A stretch of DNA of 22,957 bases from Firmicutes bacterium UBA3932 (GCA_002385825.1 DGEG01000140.1:1-22957); one strand, 5' to 3'; shown: positions 5,925 to 15,625, numbered from the stretch's first letter. Made by a program: numbers and translations. Notes: generated by a model from the letters alone, not told the origin.

Positions 5925-7409
5925 ATGAAGTTGAAGTACTTGCTTCTCAATACCGGTATTCAATATCCGGATTCTTGGAAAGAGATGGACGTTACGGGAA
6001 TCTGCTATGATTCACGAAAGATACAAAAAGGAAACATGTTTGTGTGTCTCCGCGGAAGGAATACGGACGGTCATATTTATGCCGGTGACGCAGCTTTCAG
6101 GGGTGCCGCAATAGTGATTGCAGAAGAAGCGCTTTCGCTTCCGGGTACGCCGCTAATTCAGGTGGAAGATTCAAGAAAAGCTCTGGCTGCCATTGCGGCT
6201 AATTATTACGGCCATCCGGCACGTTTCATCTCTCTATACGGAGTTACGGGAACAAACGGGAAGACCACAGTGTCTTATTTTGTTAAAAGCATACTGGAGG
6301 CGTGGGGGAAACCCTGCGGATTAACGGGGACCATTTCCTATAAGGTGGGTAATAGAGAATACGAAGCTGAGCGCACCACTCCGGAATCCCTGGATCTTCA
6401 GCGGATCTTTGCGGAATTGAGAGAGCAGGGAATCCGCTGTTGCGTAATGGAGGTGTCTTCTCATGCCCTTCAACTGGGAAGGGTGCGGGATTTAAGCTTC
6501 GATTACAGCATATTTACCAATTTAGCTCAGGATCATATGGATTTTCATAAAGACAGGGAAGAGTATTACCGGATAAAGAAGAAGTTGTTTACTCAGACTG
6601 TAAAAATGGGAATCATCAACATTGACGACGACTCCGGACAGCGGCTCTTAAAAGAATTAAGAGAAGAAAACATACCCGCATGCGGCTTTTCTCTCAAGGA
6701 CAGTCAAGCGGATTATTACGGCGAAATGCTTTCCATGGGCGCTGCGGGTTCACGGCTTTTATTTCGGTATAAAGGGCGAGATCTGACGGAATTGAAAACC
6801 AGCTTTACGGGGTGGTTTTCGCTTTATAATATACTGGCCGCAGCCGCTTGCCTGCATTCGGCGGGAGCTCCTTCCCATGTCATCGAGGAAGGAATCAGAA
6901 CCATGAAAGGGGTTCCGGGACGTTTTGAGCCAGTGGAAAACAGCAGGGATGTTTCGGTGATCATTGATTTTGCTCATACGCCGGACGCGCTGGAGAACGT
7001 TCTGATTGCAGCGTCAGATATGACGAAGGGAAGGCTGATTTGCGTATTTGGATGCGGCGGCGATCGGGATCGCAGCAAAAGACCACTAATGGGAAAAGTC
7101 GCGGGCAAGTATGCGGATTATTGTATTGTAACAAGCGATAACCCGCGGACAGAGAGCCAGCAAAAGATTGCAGCCGACATCGAGGAAGGACTCTACGAAA
7201 CCGGATGCAACTACGAGATCATCGACGATAGGAGAAAAGCTCTCGAGAGAGCGATTGCAATGTATCAAAAAGGAGACTTGATCCTTGTCGCCGGCAAAGG
7301 CCATGAAAACTACCAAATCATAGGGGGTTCAAAGTATTACTTCAACGACCGGGAAATAATCCGGGAACTGATTGATAAAGGAGAGACAGGGAACTATGGA
7401 GAGAATTAA
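5925..7409 (+). CDS. murE: UDP-MurNAc-L-Ala-D-Glu:meso-diaminopimelate ligase MurE
   Basis: This cytoplasmic ATP-dependent ligase adds the third amino acid to the UDP-MurNAc stem peptide. The 494 residues show the three Mur-ligase domains: a UDP-binding N-terminus with DSRK at 29-32, the ATP loop GTNGKTT at 109-115, and a C-terminal domain with DNPRTE at 405-410 and GKGHE at 457-461. DNPR is the established meso-diaminopimelate recognition motif, so the substrate is predicted to be meso-DAP rather than lysine. The AAGGAGG site overlaps the PBP stop region 12 bases before the ATG. The 3' end overlaps murF by 14 bases. Confidence 0.97.
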   Translation: MKLKYLLLNTGIQYPDSWKEMDVTGICYDSRKIQKGNMFVCLRGRNTDGHIYAGDAAFRGAAIVIAEEALSLPGTPLIQVEDSRKALAAIAANYYGHPARFISLYGVTGTNGKTTVSYFVKSILEAWGKPCGLTGTISYKVGNREYEAERTTPESLDLQRIFAELREQGIRCCVMEVSSHALQLGRVRDLSFDYSIFTNLAQDHMDFHKDREEYYRIKKKLFTQTVKMGIINIDDDSGQRLLKELREENIPACGFSLKDSQADYYGEMLSMGAAGSRLLFRYKGRDLTELKTSFTGWFSLYNILAAAACLHSAGAPSHVIEEGIRTMKGVPGRFEPVENSRDVSVIIDFAHTPDALENVLIAASDMTKGRLICVFGCGGDRDRSKRPLMGKVAGKYADYCIVTSDNPRTESQQKIAADIEEGLYETGCNYEIIDDRRKALERAIAMYQKGDLILVAGKGHENYQIIGGSKYYFNDREIIRELIDKGETGNYGEN

Positions 7410-8784
7410 AGCAGCAGAGATAGCGGAAGCAACCGGGGGGGAAATTATATGGGGTAATCCGGAAGCAGAAGTTACCGGCATATCCATAGATTCCAGGACT
7501 ATTGAAGAAGGCATGGCCTTTTTTGCGCTGAAAGGTGAGCGAGCCGATGGGCATGATTTTCTTGAGGATGCAATCGAAGCGGGCTGTGCGGCCCTGGTAG
7601 TTGAAAGGGACGACAATCTGCCGTCGAATACCGCATGCACTTCTACGGCGCCATTGATTAAAGTTAAGGACACGGAACGTGCTCTGCAGGATCTTGCCTC
7701 ATACTATCTTTCTTTATTTAACCTTCGTAAAATTGCAATCACGGGAAGTACAGGAAAGACCACAACTAAAGAGATGCTCTTTCACATACTATCCGAGAAG
7801 TATAAAACCGTATGCAACCAAGGCAATTATAACAATCTGATAGGGTTGCCCCTGTCCGTCTTTCAGGTTGACAGTTCAACTGAAGCTGCAGTATTTGAAA
7901 TGGGAATGGACAGATTGGGAGAAATCCACCGGTTGGCGGAGATCGTACGCCCTCAGGTAGCGGTAATAACTAATATCGGCATTTCTCATCTGGAGAAACT
8001 TGAAAGCCAGGAGAACATTTTGAAGGCCAAGATGGAGATCTGTGATTTCATGGGAGAGAATGACACGCTGGTTATAAACGGAGACGATCCTATGCTTTCC
8101 CGACTTCAGACTGGCGGTGTGTACAATGTATTTAAGGTGGGCACGAAAGCCAATGAGGAACTGCGGATATCTAATTTAAAAGATCTGGGCGATAGAGGCA
8201 TAGAATTTCATTTGCACAGCAAGGAGAAAAGTGAGAAATACCGTATCGGCATACCGGGACTTCACAACAGCATGAACGCAGCATTGGCCGTTGCGGCAGG
8301 TCTCTCTGTAGGAGTGGATATGGAACAGGCTGCATCGGGACTGGCAAAGGTGGCAGCTGCGGATAAGAGATTGAATATACTGCAGATTCGCGGAATAAAA
8401 ATAATCGATGACAGCTATAATGCCAGTCCGGACTCCATGAAAGCGGCCCTTGATGTGCTGGCATCCGTCAAAGGAAATAGAAAAATCGCCATTTTGGGAG
8501 ATATGTTCGAACTGGGAAAAGATGAAGAAAAATACCATCGACAGATCGGTAAATATGCTTCCCAAAAAGGCATCAATGTGGTACTATCAGTTGGTAAAAA
8601 CGCCGAGCACATATCTTTTGCCGCAAAAGAGGGCGGAATACAGGCTTTTCACTTTGACAATAAGGATATGCTGAAGAGCGTACTGTCCCAGTGGATAAGA
8701 AAAGGGGATGTAATCCTTATAAAAGGCTCAAGAGGTATGGCTATGGATGAAATAGTCAAGCATTTGGAAGAAACCAAAGAATAG
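7396..8784 (+). CDS. murF: UDP-MurNAc-tripeptide:D-Ala-D-Ala ligase MurF
   Basis: MurF adds the D-Ala-D-Ala dipeptide and so completes the cytoplasmic pentapeptide precursor. From the ATG at 7396 the protein has 462 residues, normal for the family. It shows GISIDSRTIEEG near 28-39, the ATP loop GSTGKTTT at 117-124, the NYNNLIGLPLS segment near 146-156, HNSMNAALA in the middle domain and DDSYNASPDSM in the C-terminal domain. The frame is open from a TTG at 7372, but an AAAGGAGA ribosome site at 7377-7384 supports the ATG. The start lies inside the last codons of murE, so translation is probably coupled. Confidence 0.96.
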   Translation: MERIKAAEIAEATGGEIIWGNPEAEVTGISIDSRTIEEGMAFFALKGERADGHDFLEDAIEAGCAALVVERDDNLPSNTACTSTAPLIKVKDTERALQDLASYYLSLFNLRKIAITGSTGKTTTKEMLFHILSEKYKTVCNQGNYNNLIGLPLSVFQVDSSTEAAVFEMGMDRLGEIHRLAEIVRPQVAVITNIGISHLEKLESQENILKAKMEICDFMGENDTLVINGDDPMLSRLQTGGVYNVFKVGTKANEELRISNLKDLGDRGIEFHLHSKEKSEKYRIGIPGLHNSMNAALAVAAGLSVGVDMEQAASGLAKVAAADKRLNILQIRGIKIIDDSYNASPDSMKAALDVLASVKGNRKIAILGDMFELGKDEEKYHRQIGKYASQKGINVVLSVGKNAEHISFAAKEGGIQAFHFDNKDMLKSVLSQWIRKGDVILIKGSRGMAMDEIVKHLEETKE

Positions 8785-8801
8785 AAAAGTAGGATGTATC
8801 A

Positions 8802-9761
8802 ATGGATTATATACAGATCACACTACCCTTTGCAATCGCACTGATTTTAACCGTTATCATCACTCCCGCATTTATTTCTTTTATGAAGAAACGAAACAGC
8901 GGGCAGTGTATTCGGGAGGAAGGGCCAAAGTCCCATATGTGCAAGTCCGGGACGCCGACCATGGGAGGCCTTGCCCTAATCCTGGCGGTACTTGTGACCT
9001 GTGTGGCTGTGAGTGATCTGAATACGGATATGCTCATCGTTCTGGTCGCGTTCATGGGCTATGGGCTGCTGGGATTTTTGGATGACTTCGTAAAAGTCAG
9101 CATGAAACGAAATCTGGGGCTTACCGCCAGGCAAAAGCTCGTTTTTCAGACCGTGATTGCGGTAGGGCTGGCCACATATCAAGCAAAGGTGTCAGTATAT
9201 GGAACCACGGTGATGATACCGTTTACCGACACTTTTATCGACCTTGGAGTGCTGTATGTTCCCTTTATTGCTTTTGTAGTTGTGGCCATGGCCAACAGCG
9301 TAAACCTCACCGACGGGCTTGACGGGCTCGCTGCCGGCGTGACCATGTTTGTGGCACTGTTTCTCGCCTTGGTGGGAAGCGCATTCAACTTCTCGGCGGC
9401 GTCCGTATTCTGCAGCTCTATTACAGGAGCTTGCCTGGGATTTCTGTTCTATAACAGATACCCGGCGAAAATCTTCATGGGAGATACAGGCTCTATGGCC
9501 TTGGGCGGCGGTATTGCGGCTGCAGCTATCATTATGAATATCGAACTGATCATACCCATTGCGGGAGGAGTATATGTGGCAGAAGCCTTATCCGTAATTC
9601 TTCAAGTTCTGTATTTCAAGAGAACAGGCGGAAAACGACTTTTTAAGATGGCACCGCTCCATCATCATTTTGAGCTCTCCGGGTGGAAAGAGACAAGGGT
9701 CGTGGTCATGTTCTGGGCTGTGACCGTGGTACTCTGCGTAATCAGTTTACTGGCCGTATAA
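8802..9761 (+). CDS. mraY: Phospho-N-acetylmuramoyl-pentapeptide transferase MraY
   Basis: MraY transfers phospho-MurNAc-pentapeptide from UDP to undecaprenyl phosphate, making lipid I on the inner face of the membrane. The 319 residues are highly hydrophobic, consistent with the family's ten membrane helices. Active-site signatures are the Asp pair in FLDDFVKV (94-95), NSVNLTDGLDG at 165-175, MGDTGSMALGG at 226-236 (Asp228) and the PLHHHFELSGW loop at 285-295. The spacing to murF is 17 bases, with a modest AGGATG ribosome site. Confidence 0.97.
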   Translation: MDYIQITLPFAIALILTVIITPAFISFMKKRNSGQCIREEGPKSHMCKSGTPTMGGLALILAVLVTCVAVSDLNTDMLIVLVAFMGYGLLGFLDDFVKVSMKRNLGLTARQKLVFQTVIAVGLATYQAKVSVYGTTVMIPFTDTFIDLGVLYVPFIAFVVVAMANSVNLTDGLDGLAAGVTMFVALFLALVGSAFNFSAASVFCSSITGACLGFLFYNRYPAKIFMGDTGSMALGGGIAAAAIIMNIELIIPIAGGVYVAEALSVILQVLYFKRTGGKRLFKMAPLHHHFELSGWKETRVVVMFWAVTVVLCVISLLAV

Positions 9762-9807
9762 CGAAGCGCAGATTTCTTTTAAACGCTATGAATGAGGAAG
9801 TGACGCT

Positions 9808-11169
9808 ATGGATGTTAAGGATAAAAATATATTGGTAATCGGAATGGGAAAATCGGGTATAGCTGCGGCGGAAGTGCTATTGTCCCTGGGAGCTAACGTG
9901 TCGGTGTACGACGGAAAGACTCCCGGCGAAATTGAGCCTCATCTTATCAAGTATTTTAAAAGCAGAAAAGCCACTTGCTTTTTCGGAGAGGAACCCAAGG
10001 AAGTAGCGAATTTTAATTTGGCGGTAGTAAGCCCCGGCGTGCCTCTTACCAATAGACTGGTGGAGAGAGTCACAGCGGAAGGAATTGACCTTATAGGAGA
10101 GGTGGAACTGGCTTACCGGCTAGGCAAGGGGAATTATGTGGCGATTACCGGAACCAACGGCAAGACAACTACTACAGTACTCACCGGAGAAATATTCAAA
10201 CAGGCCGGAAGACCTACGGAAGTAGTGGGTAACGTGGGCCTTGCCGTGGTGAAAAAAGCCGTGAGAGCTACCAAGGATACCTGGCTCATCACGGAAATCA
10301 GCAGTTTCCAGTTGGAAACCACCACGGACTTTCATCCACATATTTCCGCCTTATTGAATATAACACCTGATCACCTGGACAGACATAACAGTATGGAGAA
10401 TTACGCTAAGGCAAAGGCACTGGTATACAGGAATCAGACAGAGAAGGACTATTTTATCGTAAATCGTGACGACGAAGAAAGCTGGAAGCTTGCAGAAGCT
10501 TGTCCTGCGAAGGTTGTTCCTTTCAGCAGAACCAGGAAATTGGATTTCGGTGCTTTCGTAAAAAATGATAGCATCGTGATAGTTGATGAACAAGGTTACG
10601 AGCATCAGATATGCGAGGTTGAGGAGCTGGGGATTCCTGGAACCCACAACCTGGAGAATGCTCTGGCCGCGGCAGCCATCGGCTTCTTTGCAGGTATCGA
10701 TGCAGGATCCATAGGTATGACTATGAAAAGCTTTCAGGGAGTCTCCCATCGTCTCGAATACGTGGCTGAGATTCAAGGGGTGAGGTTTATCAACGATTCG
10801 AAAGGGACGAATATCGACGCGTCCATCAAGGCTATTGAAGCAGTTGAGGCTCCGATTATTCTCATCGCAGGAGGCTATGACAAAGGAGCTTCTTTTGAAC
10901 CCTTCATCGAAGCGTTTAACGGAAAAGTCAAGGCGCTGGTACTAATGGGGAGAACTGCTCCAAAAATAAAAGAGGATGCGGAGAGAAAAGGTTTCAATAA
11001 TATAATTATGGCGAGGAATATGGAAGAATGCGTGAGAGAGAGTTTTCGAATTGCCGATGCGGGGGACACGGTGTTACTCTCTCCCGCCTGTGCCAGTTGG
11101 GATATGTACTCAAATTTTGAGCAGCGGGGCGATCATTTCAAGAGCTGCGTAAACGATTTGGAGAAATAA
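9808..11169 (+). CDS. murD: UDP-MurNAc-L-alanine:D-glutamate ligase MurD
   Basis: MurD adds D-glutamate to UDP-MurNAc-L-Ala in the cytoplasm. The 453 residues have an N-terminal Rossmann fold (NILVIGMGKSG at 7-17), VVSPGVP at 73-79, the ATP loop GTNGKTTTT at 115-123 and an EISSFQLE segment. The middle to C-terminal part shows HNLENALAAAA, FINDSKGTN and the terminal SPACASWDMYSNFEQRG signature. A GAGGAAGTGA ribosome site precedes the ATG. The gene order mraY-murD-ftsW is standard for the cluster. Confidence 0.97.
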   Translation: MDVKDKNILVIGMGKSGIAAAEVLLSLGANVSVYDGKTPGEIEPHLIKYFKSRKATCFFGEEPKEVANFNLAVVSPGVPLTNRLVERVTAEGIDLIGEVELAYRLGKGNYVAITGTNGKTTTTVLTGEIFKQAGRPTEVVGNVGLAVVKKAVRATKDTWLITEISSFQLETTTDFHPHISALLNITPDHLDRHNSMENYAKAKALVYRNQTEKDYFIVNRDDEESWKLAEACPAKVVPFSRTRKLDFGAFVKNDSIVIVDEQGYEHQICEVEELGIPGTHNLENALAAAAIGFFAGIDAGSIGMTMKSFQGVSHRLEYVAEIQGVRFINDSKGTNIDASIKAIEAVEAPIILIAGGYDKGASFEPFIEAFNGKVKALVLMGRTAPKIKEDAERKGFNNIIMARNMEECVRESFRIADAGDTVLLSPACASWDMYSNFEQRGDHFKSCVNDLEK

Positions 11170-11187
11170 TACCGTCAGGAGCGGGGA

Positions 11188-12312
11188 ATGGCAAAGAGAA
11201 CGAAAACAAAGAAGATACAGATGAAATCTGGGGATTTCCTACTGACCATTTTGGTGCTTGCCCTGGTTGTCTTCGGGATTATAATGGTGTTCAGTGCCAG
11301 TTACTACAGCTCCATTAGCGAAACGGGAGATCCCTACACATATTTAAAAGATAATATTATGTGGGCTTTGCTTGGAGCCGGCCTGATGCTTGTAACTGCC
11401 CTGTTGGATTACCACATTTACGAAAAGCTGGCTCCAGTGTTTCTTGTTACCAGTATCGTGTTATTGTGTTTGCTGTTCACTCCTCTGGGAATTACCAGAA
11501 ACAACGCAACCCGTTGGCTGGGTGTGGGAGGTTTTACCCTGATGCCCGGTGAGGTGGCTAAAATATGCGCCATCTTATTTGTGGCCTGGTTTCTGTCCAG
11601 GGACAGCAAGAGAATACGCTCCTTTACTAAGGGAGTATTGCCGTTGCTTCTTCTCTGCGGCGTCTATTTCATACTGATAATCAAACAACCGAACTTGTCA
11701 ACAGCCATTACGATATGCGCTATCATCATAGGCATGATGTTTGTGGCAGGATTGAATATAATGTATTTAATTTCTATCGGCCTTCTGGGCGGAGGAGGTG
11801 TGCTTGGCCTCGTCCTCATGGATGAGGACGGCTATTGGATGAAAAGGATTACCAGTTTCCTCGATCCTTTTCAGGACCCTTTAGGCAGCGGTTGGCAGGT
11901 GATTCAATCCTTGCTCGCCCTGGGATCCGGCGGGTTGTTTGGAGTAGGTTTGGGTAATAGTATACAGAAGACGTTATATCTGCCGGAGCCTCAAAACGAT
12001 TTTATTTTCGCTATAATCGGAGAAGAATTGGGGTTTTTCGGCTGTTTGCTATTGATGTGCTGCTATATTATACTGATTTGGAGGGGCTGTCACATCGCAT
12101 TGAACGCTCCGGATCTGTTTGGGACTCTAATCGCTTCAGGGATAACCATTATGCTGGCTGTTCAGGTAATCCTTAATATAGCTGTTGTGACATCATCAAT
12201 GCCTCCGACGGGTATCACCCTGCCTTTCGTCAGCTACGGAGGCAATGCATTACTGCTTTTTATGGGATCTTTTGGAATACTGTTGAATATATCAAGGCAT
12301 TCAGCAGTATAA
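11188..12312 (+). CDS. ftsW: SEDS peptidoglycan glycosyltransferase FtsW (SpoVE/FtsW family)
   Basis: SEDS proteins polymerise lipid II into glycan strands together with a class B PBP, here most likely the one encoded at 3915-5912. The 374 residues form about ten membrane helices. Family signatures are MPGEVAKI at 119-126, KQPNLSTA at 166-173, the extracytoplasmic loop GSGWQVIQS at 233-241 and PEPQNDFIFAIIGEELG at 266-282. Asp271 aligns with the catalytic Asp of FtsW/RodA. GITLPFVSYGGNAL lies at 342-355. The AGGAG ribosome site is 18 bases after murD. FtsW and sporulation-specific SpoVE cannot be separated from the sequence alone. Confidence 0.93.
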   Translation: MAKRTKTKKIQMKSGDFLLTILVLALVVFGIIMVFSASYYSSISETGDPYTYLKDNIMWALLGAGLMLVTALLDYHIYEKLAPVFLVTSIVLLCLLFTPLGITRNNATRWLGVGGFTLMPGEVAKICAILFVAWFLSRDSKRIRSFTKGVLPLLLLCGVYFILIIKQPNLSTAITICAIIIGMMFVAGLNIMYLISIGLLGGGGVLGLVLMDEDGYWMKRITSFLDPFQDPLGSGWQVIQSLLALGSGGLFGVGLGNSIQKTLYLPEPQNDFIFAIIGEELGFFGCLLLMCCYIILIWRGCHIALNAPDLFGTLIASGITIMLAVQVILNIAVVTSSMPPTGITLPFVSYGGNALLLFMGSFGILLNISRHSAV

Positions 12313-12355
12313 ATCAACTTTACAATAATATTTTTTATGTAATCAGGAGTAACAG

Positions 12356-13450
12356 ATGAAAGTGATCATTGCCGGCGGCGGTACCGGAGGACATATTTAT
12401 CCCGCTATTGCCATAGCAGATAAGATTAAGCGTAAAAGGCCCGATTGTTCCATCCTGTTCGTGGGAACCGACAAGGGCATGGAACGAGAACTTGTTCCTG
12501 CCAACGGCTATGAGATACGTTTTATCTCTGCGAGGGGTGTTGACCGTAAAAACCCGCTTAAGAACCTGGCCGCCCTAAGGGATTTTATCCGCGGGAGCAT
12601 GCAGGTGAAGCGAATATTGCAGGAGTATGAGCCCGACTTGGTCATTGGCACAGGGGGATATGTCTGTGGGCCGGTCATAAGAACGGCCAGTAAAAGAGGA
12701 ATACGCACTTACATTCATGAGCAGAACGCATTTCCCGGACTGACCAACCGTATGCTGGAAAAATACGTGGAAAAGGTATTTGTCAGCTTTCCCGAATCTA
12801 AAATGTATTTTAAACAAAAACATAAACTTGTGGTTACGGGCAATCCTGTGCGAAGAGAATTCGTGATTTCGAGCATTTTCGATTACAGGAAGAAGCTGGG
12901 AATTGAACCAGGTGAGTTCCTCGTTCTCAGTTTCGGCGGGAGCAGGGGAGCGGAAAAAATCAACGATACGATTTTAGAATTGGCAGATGCGGTCCGAATG
13001 ATGCCAAAGGCAAAACTGATTCATATTACGGGAAAACCTTATTACGAAAGCTTTAGCCAAAGGCTCCGGGAAAGAGGCATTGTGGCGGATAACAGAATAC
13101 ATATACTTCCATACACAAACAGCATGCATGAATACATGTTCGCCTCGGACTTGGTAATATGTCGCTCCGGGGCCATAACCACAGCAGAGGTCACGGCTTG
13201 CGGCAAGCCCGCCATCTTCATCCCATCACCGAACGTGACTGCAAATCATCAGTATTTCAATGCAAAAGCCATCGCAGATAAAGGCGGAGCGGTGCTCATA
13301 GAAGAAAAGGATCTGACGCCTGAAAAACTGAAGAACGTCGTCATGGGCCTGATGAATAACAGGGAGGCGTTGAATGCCATGGCAAAGGCCAGCGCTGCCC
13401 TGGGTCGCACGGACGGAGCCGACGCCATTTACACTGAGCTGGGAATATAA
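12356..13450 (+). CDS. murG: Lipid II synthase MurG (undecaprenyl-PP-MurNAc-pentapeptide GlcNAc transferase)
   Basis: MurG adds GlcNAc to lipid I on the cytoplasmic face of the membrane to make lipid II. The 364 residues match the GT28 family. The N-terminal glycine-rich loop GGGTGGHIYPA is at 7-17, followed by GTGGYVCGP, HEQNAFPGLTNR, the second-domain loop SFGGSRGAEKIN, and the donor-site signature RSGAITTAEV with PNVTANHQ. The ATG follows an AGGAGT ribosome site. An AT-rich 43-base gap separates it from ftsW. An 80-base gap follows before murA. Confidence 0.97.
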   Translation: MKVIIAGGGTGGHIYPAIAIADKIKRKRPDCSILFVGTDKGMERELVPANGYEIRFISARGVDRKNPLKNLAALRDFIRGSMQVKRILQEYEPDLVIGTGGYVCGPVIRTASKRGIRTYIHEQNAFPGLTNRMLEKYVEKVFVSFPESKMYFKQKHKLVVTGNPVRREFVISSIFDYRKKLGIEPGEFLVLSFGGSRGAEKINDTILELADAVRMMPKAKLIHITGKPYYESFSQRLRERGIVADNRIHILPYTNSMHEYMFASDLVICRSGAITTAEVTACGKPAIFIPSPNVTANHQYFNAKAIADKGGAVLIEEKDLTPEKLKNVVMGLMNNREALNAMAKASAALGRTDGADAIYTELGI

Positions 13451-13453
13451 TAA

Positions 13454-13482
13454 GCACATTTCAAAGGTAAAAGGCATACTAT
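13454..13482 (+). promoter_or_regulatory. Sigma-E-like promoter candidate upstream of murA
   Basis: GCACATT (13454-13460), 14 bases, then CATACTAT (13475-13482). The Bacillus sigma-E consensus is KMATATT-N14/15-CATACANT; the match is 6/7 and 7/8 with allowed spacing. It lies in the longest gap between murG and divIB, about 50 bases before the murA start. Mother-cell expression of wall genes during sporulation is known for this region in Bacillus. The match is to another organism's consensus. Confidence 0.4.
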
Positions 13483-13530
13483 GGCTTTATAGAGAGTGAC
13501 TATGTACCCTTTTGCGGAGGTGTCGTTTGC

Positions 13531-14781
13531 TTGGATAGTTATCATATAACAGGGGGGAATACTTTAGAAGGAGAGTACCGATTAAAAGGAGCTAAAAACG
13601 CAGTTCTTCCCATTTTAGCAGCAACCATTATCTCCGGACGCACCAGCAGGATTAAAAACTGCCCGCAACTTTCCGATATACGGACCATGGTATCCATATT
13701 ACAGGAAATGGGATGCAAGGTTTCGTGGGACGGCAGTGAGATTGTGGTGGATTCCTCACCGGTAAACAGCTTTTGTATTCCGCAAAACCTTATGAAAAAA
13801 ATAAGATCCTCCGTTTTTTTAATGGGAGCGACCCTTGCCCGCTGTGGACAGGTGATCTTAAGCGATCCCGGCGGCTGCGCCATCGGGAAAAGACCTATAG
13901 ACATCCATCTAACAGCGCTCCGGCTTTTGGGCGTAGATATCAAAAAAAAGGACGGATTGTTGGAATGCAGCGCAACACGCCTGAAAGGTGCGGTAATACC
14001 GCTGAGCTTTCCCAGTGTGGGAGCTACAGAAAACGTCATGATGGCCGCAGTGATGGCAGAAGGTGAAACGAGGATACTGAACCCTGCCAAAGAACCGGAA
14101 ATTATAGATTTACAAAATTATCTGGTCAGTTGCGGCGCTCACATCACAGGAGCGGGAAGCGATGAAATACGAATAGTGGGTAAGTTACCTCTTCATGAGA
14201 CCGAATACAAACCCATTCCCGATCGTATCGAAGGGGGAACCGTACTGTCGGCGGTGGCAGCGACGAGAGGAAAGGTTTTGTTAAGAGAGGCGGTGCCCGA
14301 CCATATGGATTCCGTGCTGCGCTATTTGACAGAGTCGGGCTGCATAGTGCAGAGAGATGAGCGCTCGGTTTACTTAGAGGCACCGGATGTGCTGCAATCA
14401 GTCAGCCCTATTGAAACAAAGCCGTATCCCGGGTTTCCCACGGATATGCAATCGCAGTTTATGGCGTTAATGTGTCTTGCAAGAGGAACGACACGAATCA
14501 CAGAGTCCATTTTTGAAAACCGGTTTAAGCATGTGGCGGAACTGAACAAGATGGGTGCCAATATTACCGTTGAAGGAAGAACGGCCATCATCAAAGGCGT
14601 AGACCGATTGCACGGCCAGCGGGTTGCGGCGGCAGATCTGCGAGGAGGAGCCGCCTTGGTGATTGCGGGACTTGCTGCTGAGGGCGAAACAATTGTGGAG
14701 AATATACACCACATCGACAGGGGATACGAAAGGCTGGAGGACTGCCTGAAAGGGTTGGGAGCTCAAATCGAAAGGATTTGA
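13531..14781 (+). CDS. murA: UDP-N-acetylglucosamine 1-carboxyvinyltransferase MurA
   Basis: MurA transfers enolpyruvate from PEP to UDP-GlcNAc, the first committed step of peptidoglycan synthesis. The 416 residues show the EPSP-synthase-like fold signatures LKGAKNAVLPILAA (Lys22) and DPGGCAIGKRPIDIHL, with the catalytic-loop Cys at 116. This Cys is the fosfomycin target; its presence predicts a sensitive enzyme. The start is a TTG preceded by an excellent GGAGGTG site (13516-13522) at 8 bases, and the N-terminus MDSYHITGG fits the family. murB, often found here in Gram-positive clusters, is missing. Clostridia often have two MurA paralogues, so this copy may not be the only one. Confidence 0.95.
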   Translation: MDSYHITGGNTLEGEYRLKGAKNAVLPILAATIISGRTSRIKNCPQLSDIRTMVSILQEMGCKVSWDGSEIVVDSSPVNSFCIPQNLMKKIRSSVFLMGATLARCGQVILSDPGGCAIGKRPIDIHLTALRLLGVDIKKKDGLLECSATRLKGAVIPLSFPSVGATENVMMAAVMAEGETRILNPAKEPEIIDLQNYLVSCGAHITGAGSDEIRIVGKLPLHETEYKPIPDRIEGGTVLSAVAATRGKVLLREAVPDHMDSVLRYLTESGCIVQRDERSVYLEAPDVLQSVSPIETKPYPGFPTDMQSQFMALMCLARGTTRITESIFENRFKHVAELNKMGANITVEGRTAIIKGVDRLHGQRVAAADLRGGAALVIAGLAAEGETIVENIHHIDRGYERLEDCLKGLGAQIERI

Positions 14782-14799
14782 AAAGATAAACCGGCATAG

Positions 14800-14813
14800 A
14801 TGATAAGTATCAT
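14800..14813. repeat. Short dyad ATGATA-AG-TATCAT before divIB
   Basis: Two exact 6-base arms around AG lie in the 61-base murA-divIB gap. It is too short and lacks the U-tract needed for a terminator. It might be a binding site or chance. Confidence 0.25.
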
Positions 14814-14842
14814 GACGGAAGGTACTGTTGGAAGGAACAGAA

Positions 14843-15586
14843 ATGACGGAAAGGATAACGAGGAAAAAAAAGAGGAGAAGGAAAAAAAGATATCTGTTAA
14901 AGTTTATCCTGATCATCGCGTTAGGAACAGGTATTTATTATTTCTTGACATCTCCTCTGTTTGATATACAAAAACTAACGGTAATTAACAACCAGTATTA
15001 TACGGAACAACAGGTGATTTCAATAGCAGAAGCGAGGGTGGGAGAAAATCTGTTCAAAGCCCCTACTTCTGAAATAAAGGACAAGCTGTTGAAAGACCCC
15101 TATATCAAAAACGCCGAGGTGGAACGAAAACTGCCCGATGAGCTTGTCATAACGGTAGAAGAGCGTAAGGAAGCGGCGGCGGTGCCCTACGGCGACCAGT
15201 TTATTCTCATTGACGTGGAGGGTATGATCCTGCGCAAGACAGATGTAGAGCCGGCACTGACGCTTTTCACGGGAATGACCCTGACTAATATCCAGGTAGG
15301 CACGCCTCTCCAGGTGGAGGGAAACTCCATGCTGGCAGATACCCTTAAGTTGATCAAGAGCATGGAAGAATACGATATTTTCTTTAAGAGAATCGATTTT
15401 TCCAGCGTTGTAATCAGAGCCTATATTTACGACAATCTCATTTGCGAGGGAACTCCTGAAAACATTCTTAAAGGCATGGACGATTTGGAAGATGTGTTGT
15501 ATGATTTATATGTTCAGGGGATTGAAAGAGGGGTTATTAAGGTAGGAGGAAACGGTTACTATTCCTTCAGTGCTTTGGTGGAGTAA
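14843..15586 (+). CDS. divIB: Cell division protein FtsQ/DivIB
   Basis: This single-pass membrane protein of the divisome forms a complex with FtsL and DivIC that controls septal synthesis. From the ATG at 14843 it has 247 residues: a very basic cytoplasmic tail (RKKKRRRKKR), a membrane helix at about 17-36, and a POTRA domain beginning SPLFDIQKLTVINN at about 37-50. The FtsQ/DivIB beta domain follows. The frame is open from a TTG at 14828, which would add five residues. GGAAGGAA at 14830-14837 favours the ATG, but GGAAGGT before the TTG keeps that start possible. Confidence 0.88.
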   Translation: MTERITRKKKRRRKKRYLLKFILIIALGTGIYYFLTSPLFDIQKLTVINNQYYTEQQVISIAEARVGENLFKAPTSEIKDKLLKDPYIKNAEVERKLPDELVITVEERKEAAAVPYGDQFILIDVEGMILRKTDVEPALTLFTGMTLTNIQVGTPLQVEGNSMLADTLKLIKSMEEYDIFFKRIDFSSVVIRAYIYDNLICEGTPENILKGMDDLEDVLYDLYVQGIERGVIKVGGNGYYSFSALVE

Positions 15587-15625
15587 CGAACAATCCGTAG
15601 AGATTATGGGATAGGAGAAATTCGA

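Noticed and set aside
7372..7395. TTG start for murF
   Set aside because: The ATG at 7396 is preceded by AAAGGAGA and gives the expected MurF N-terminus.
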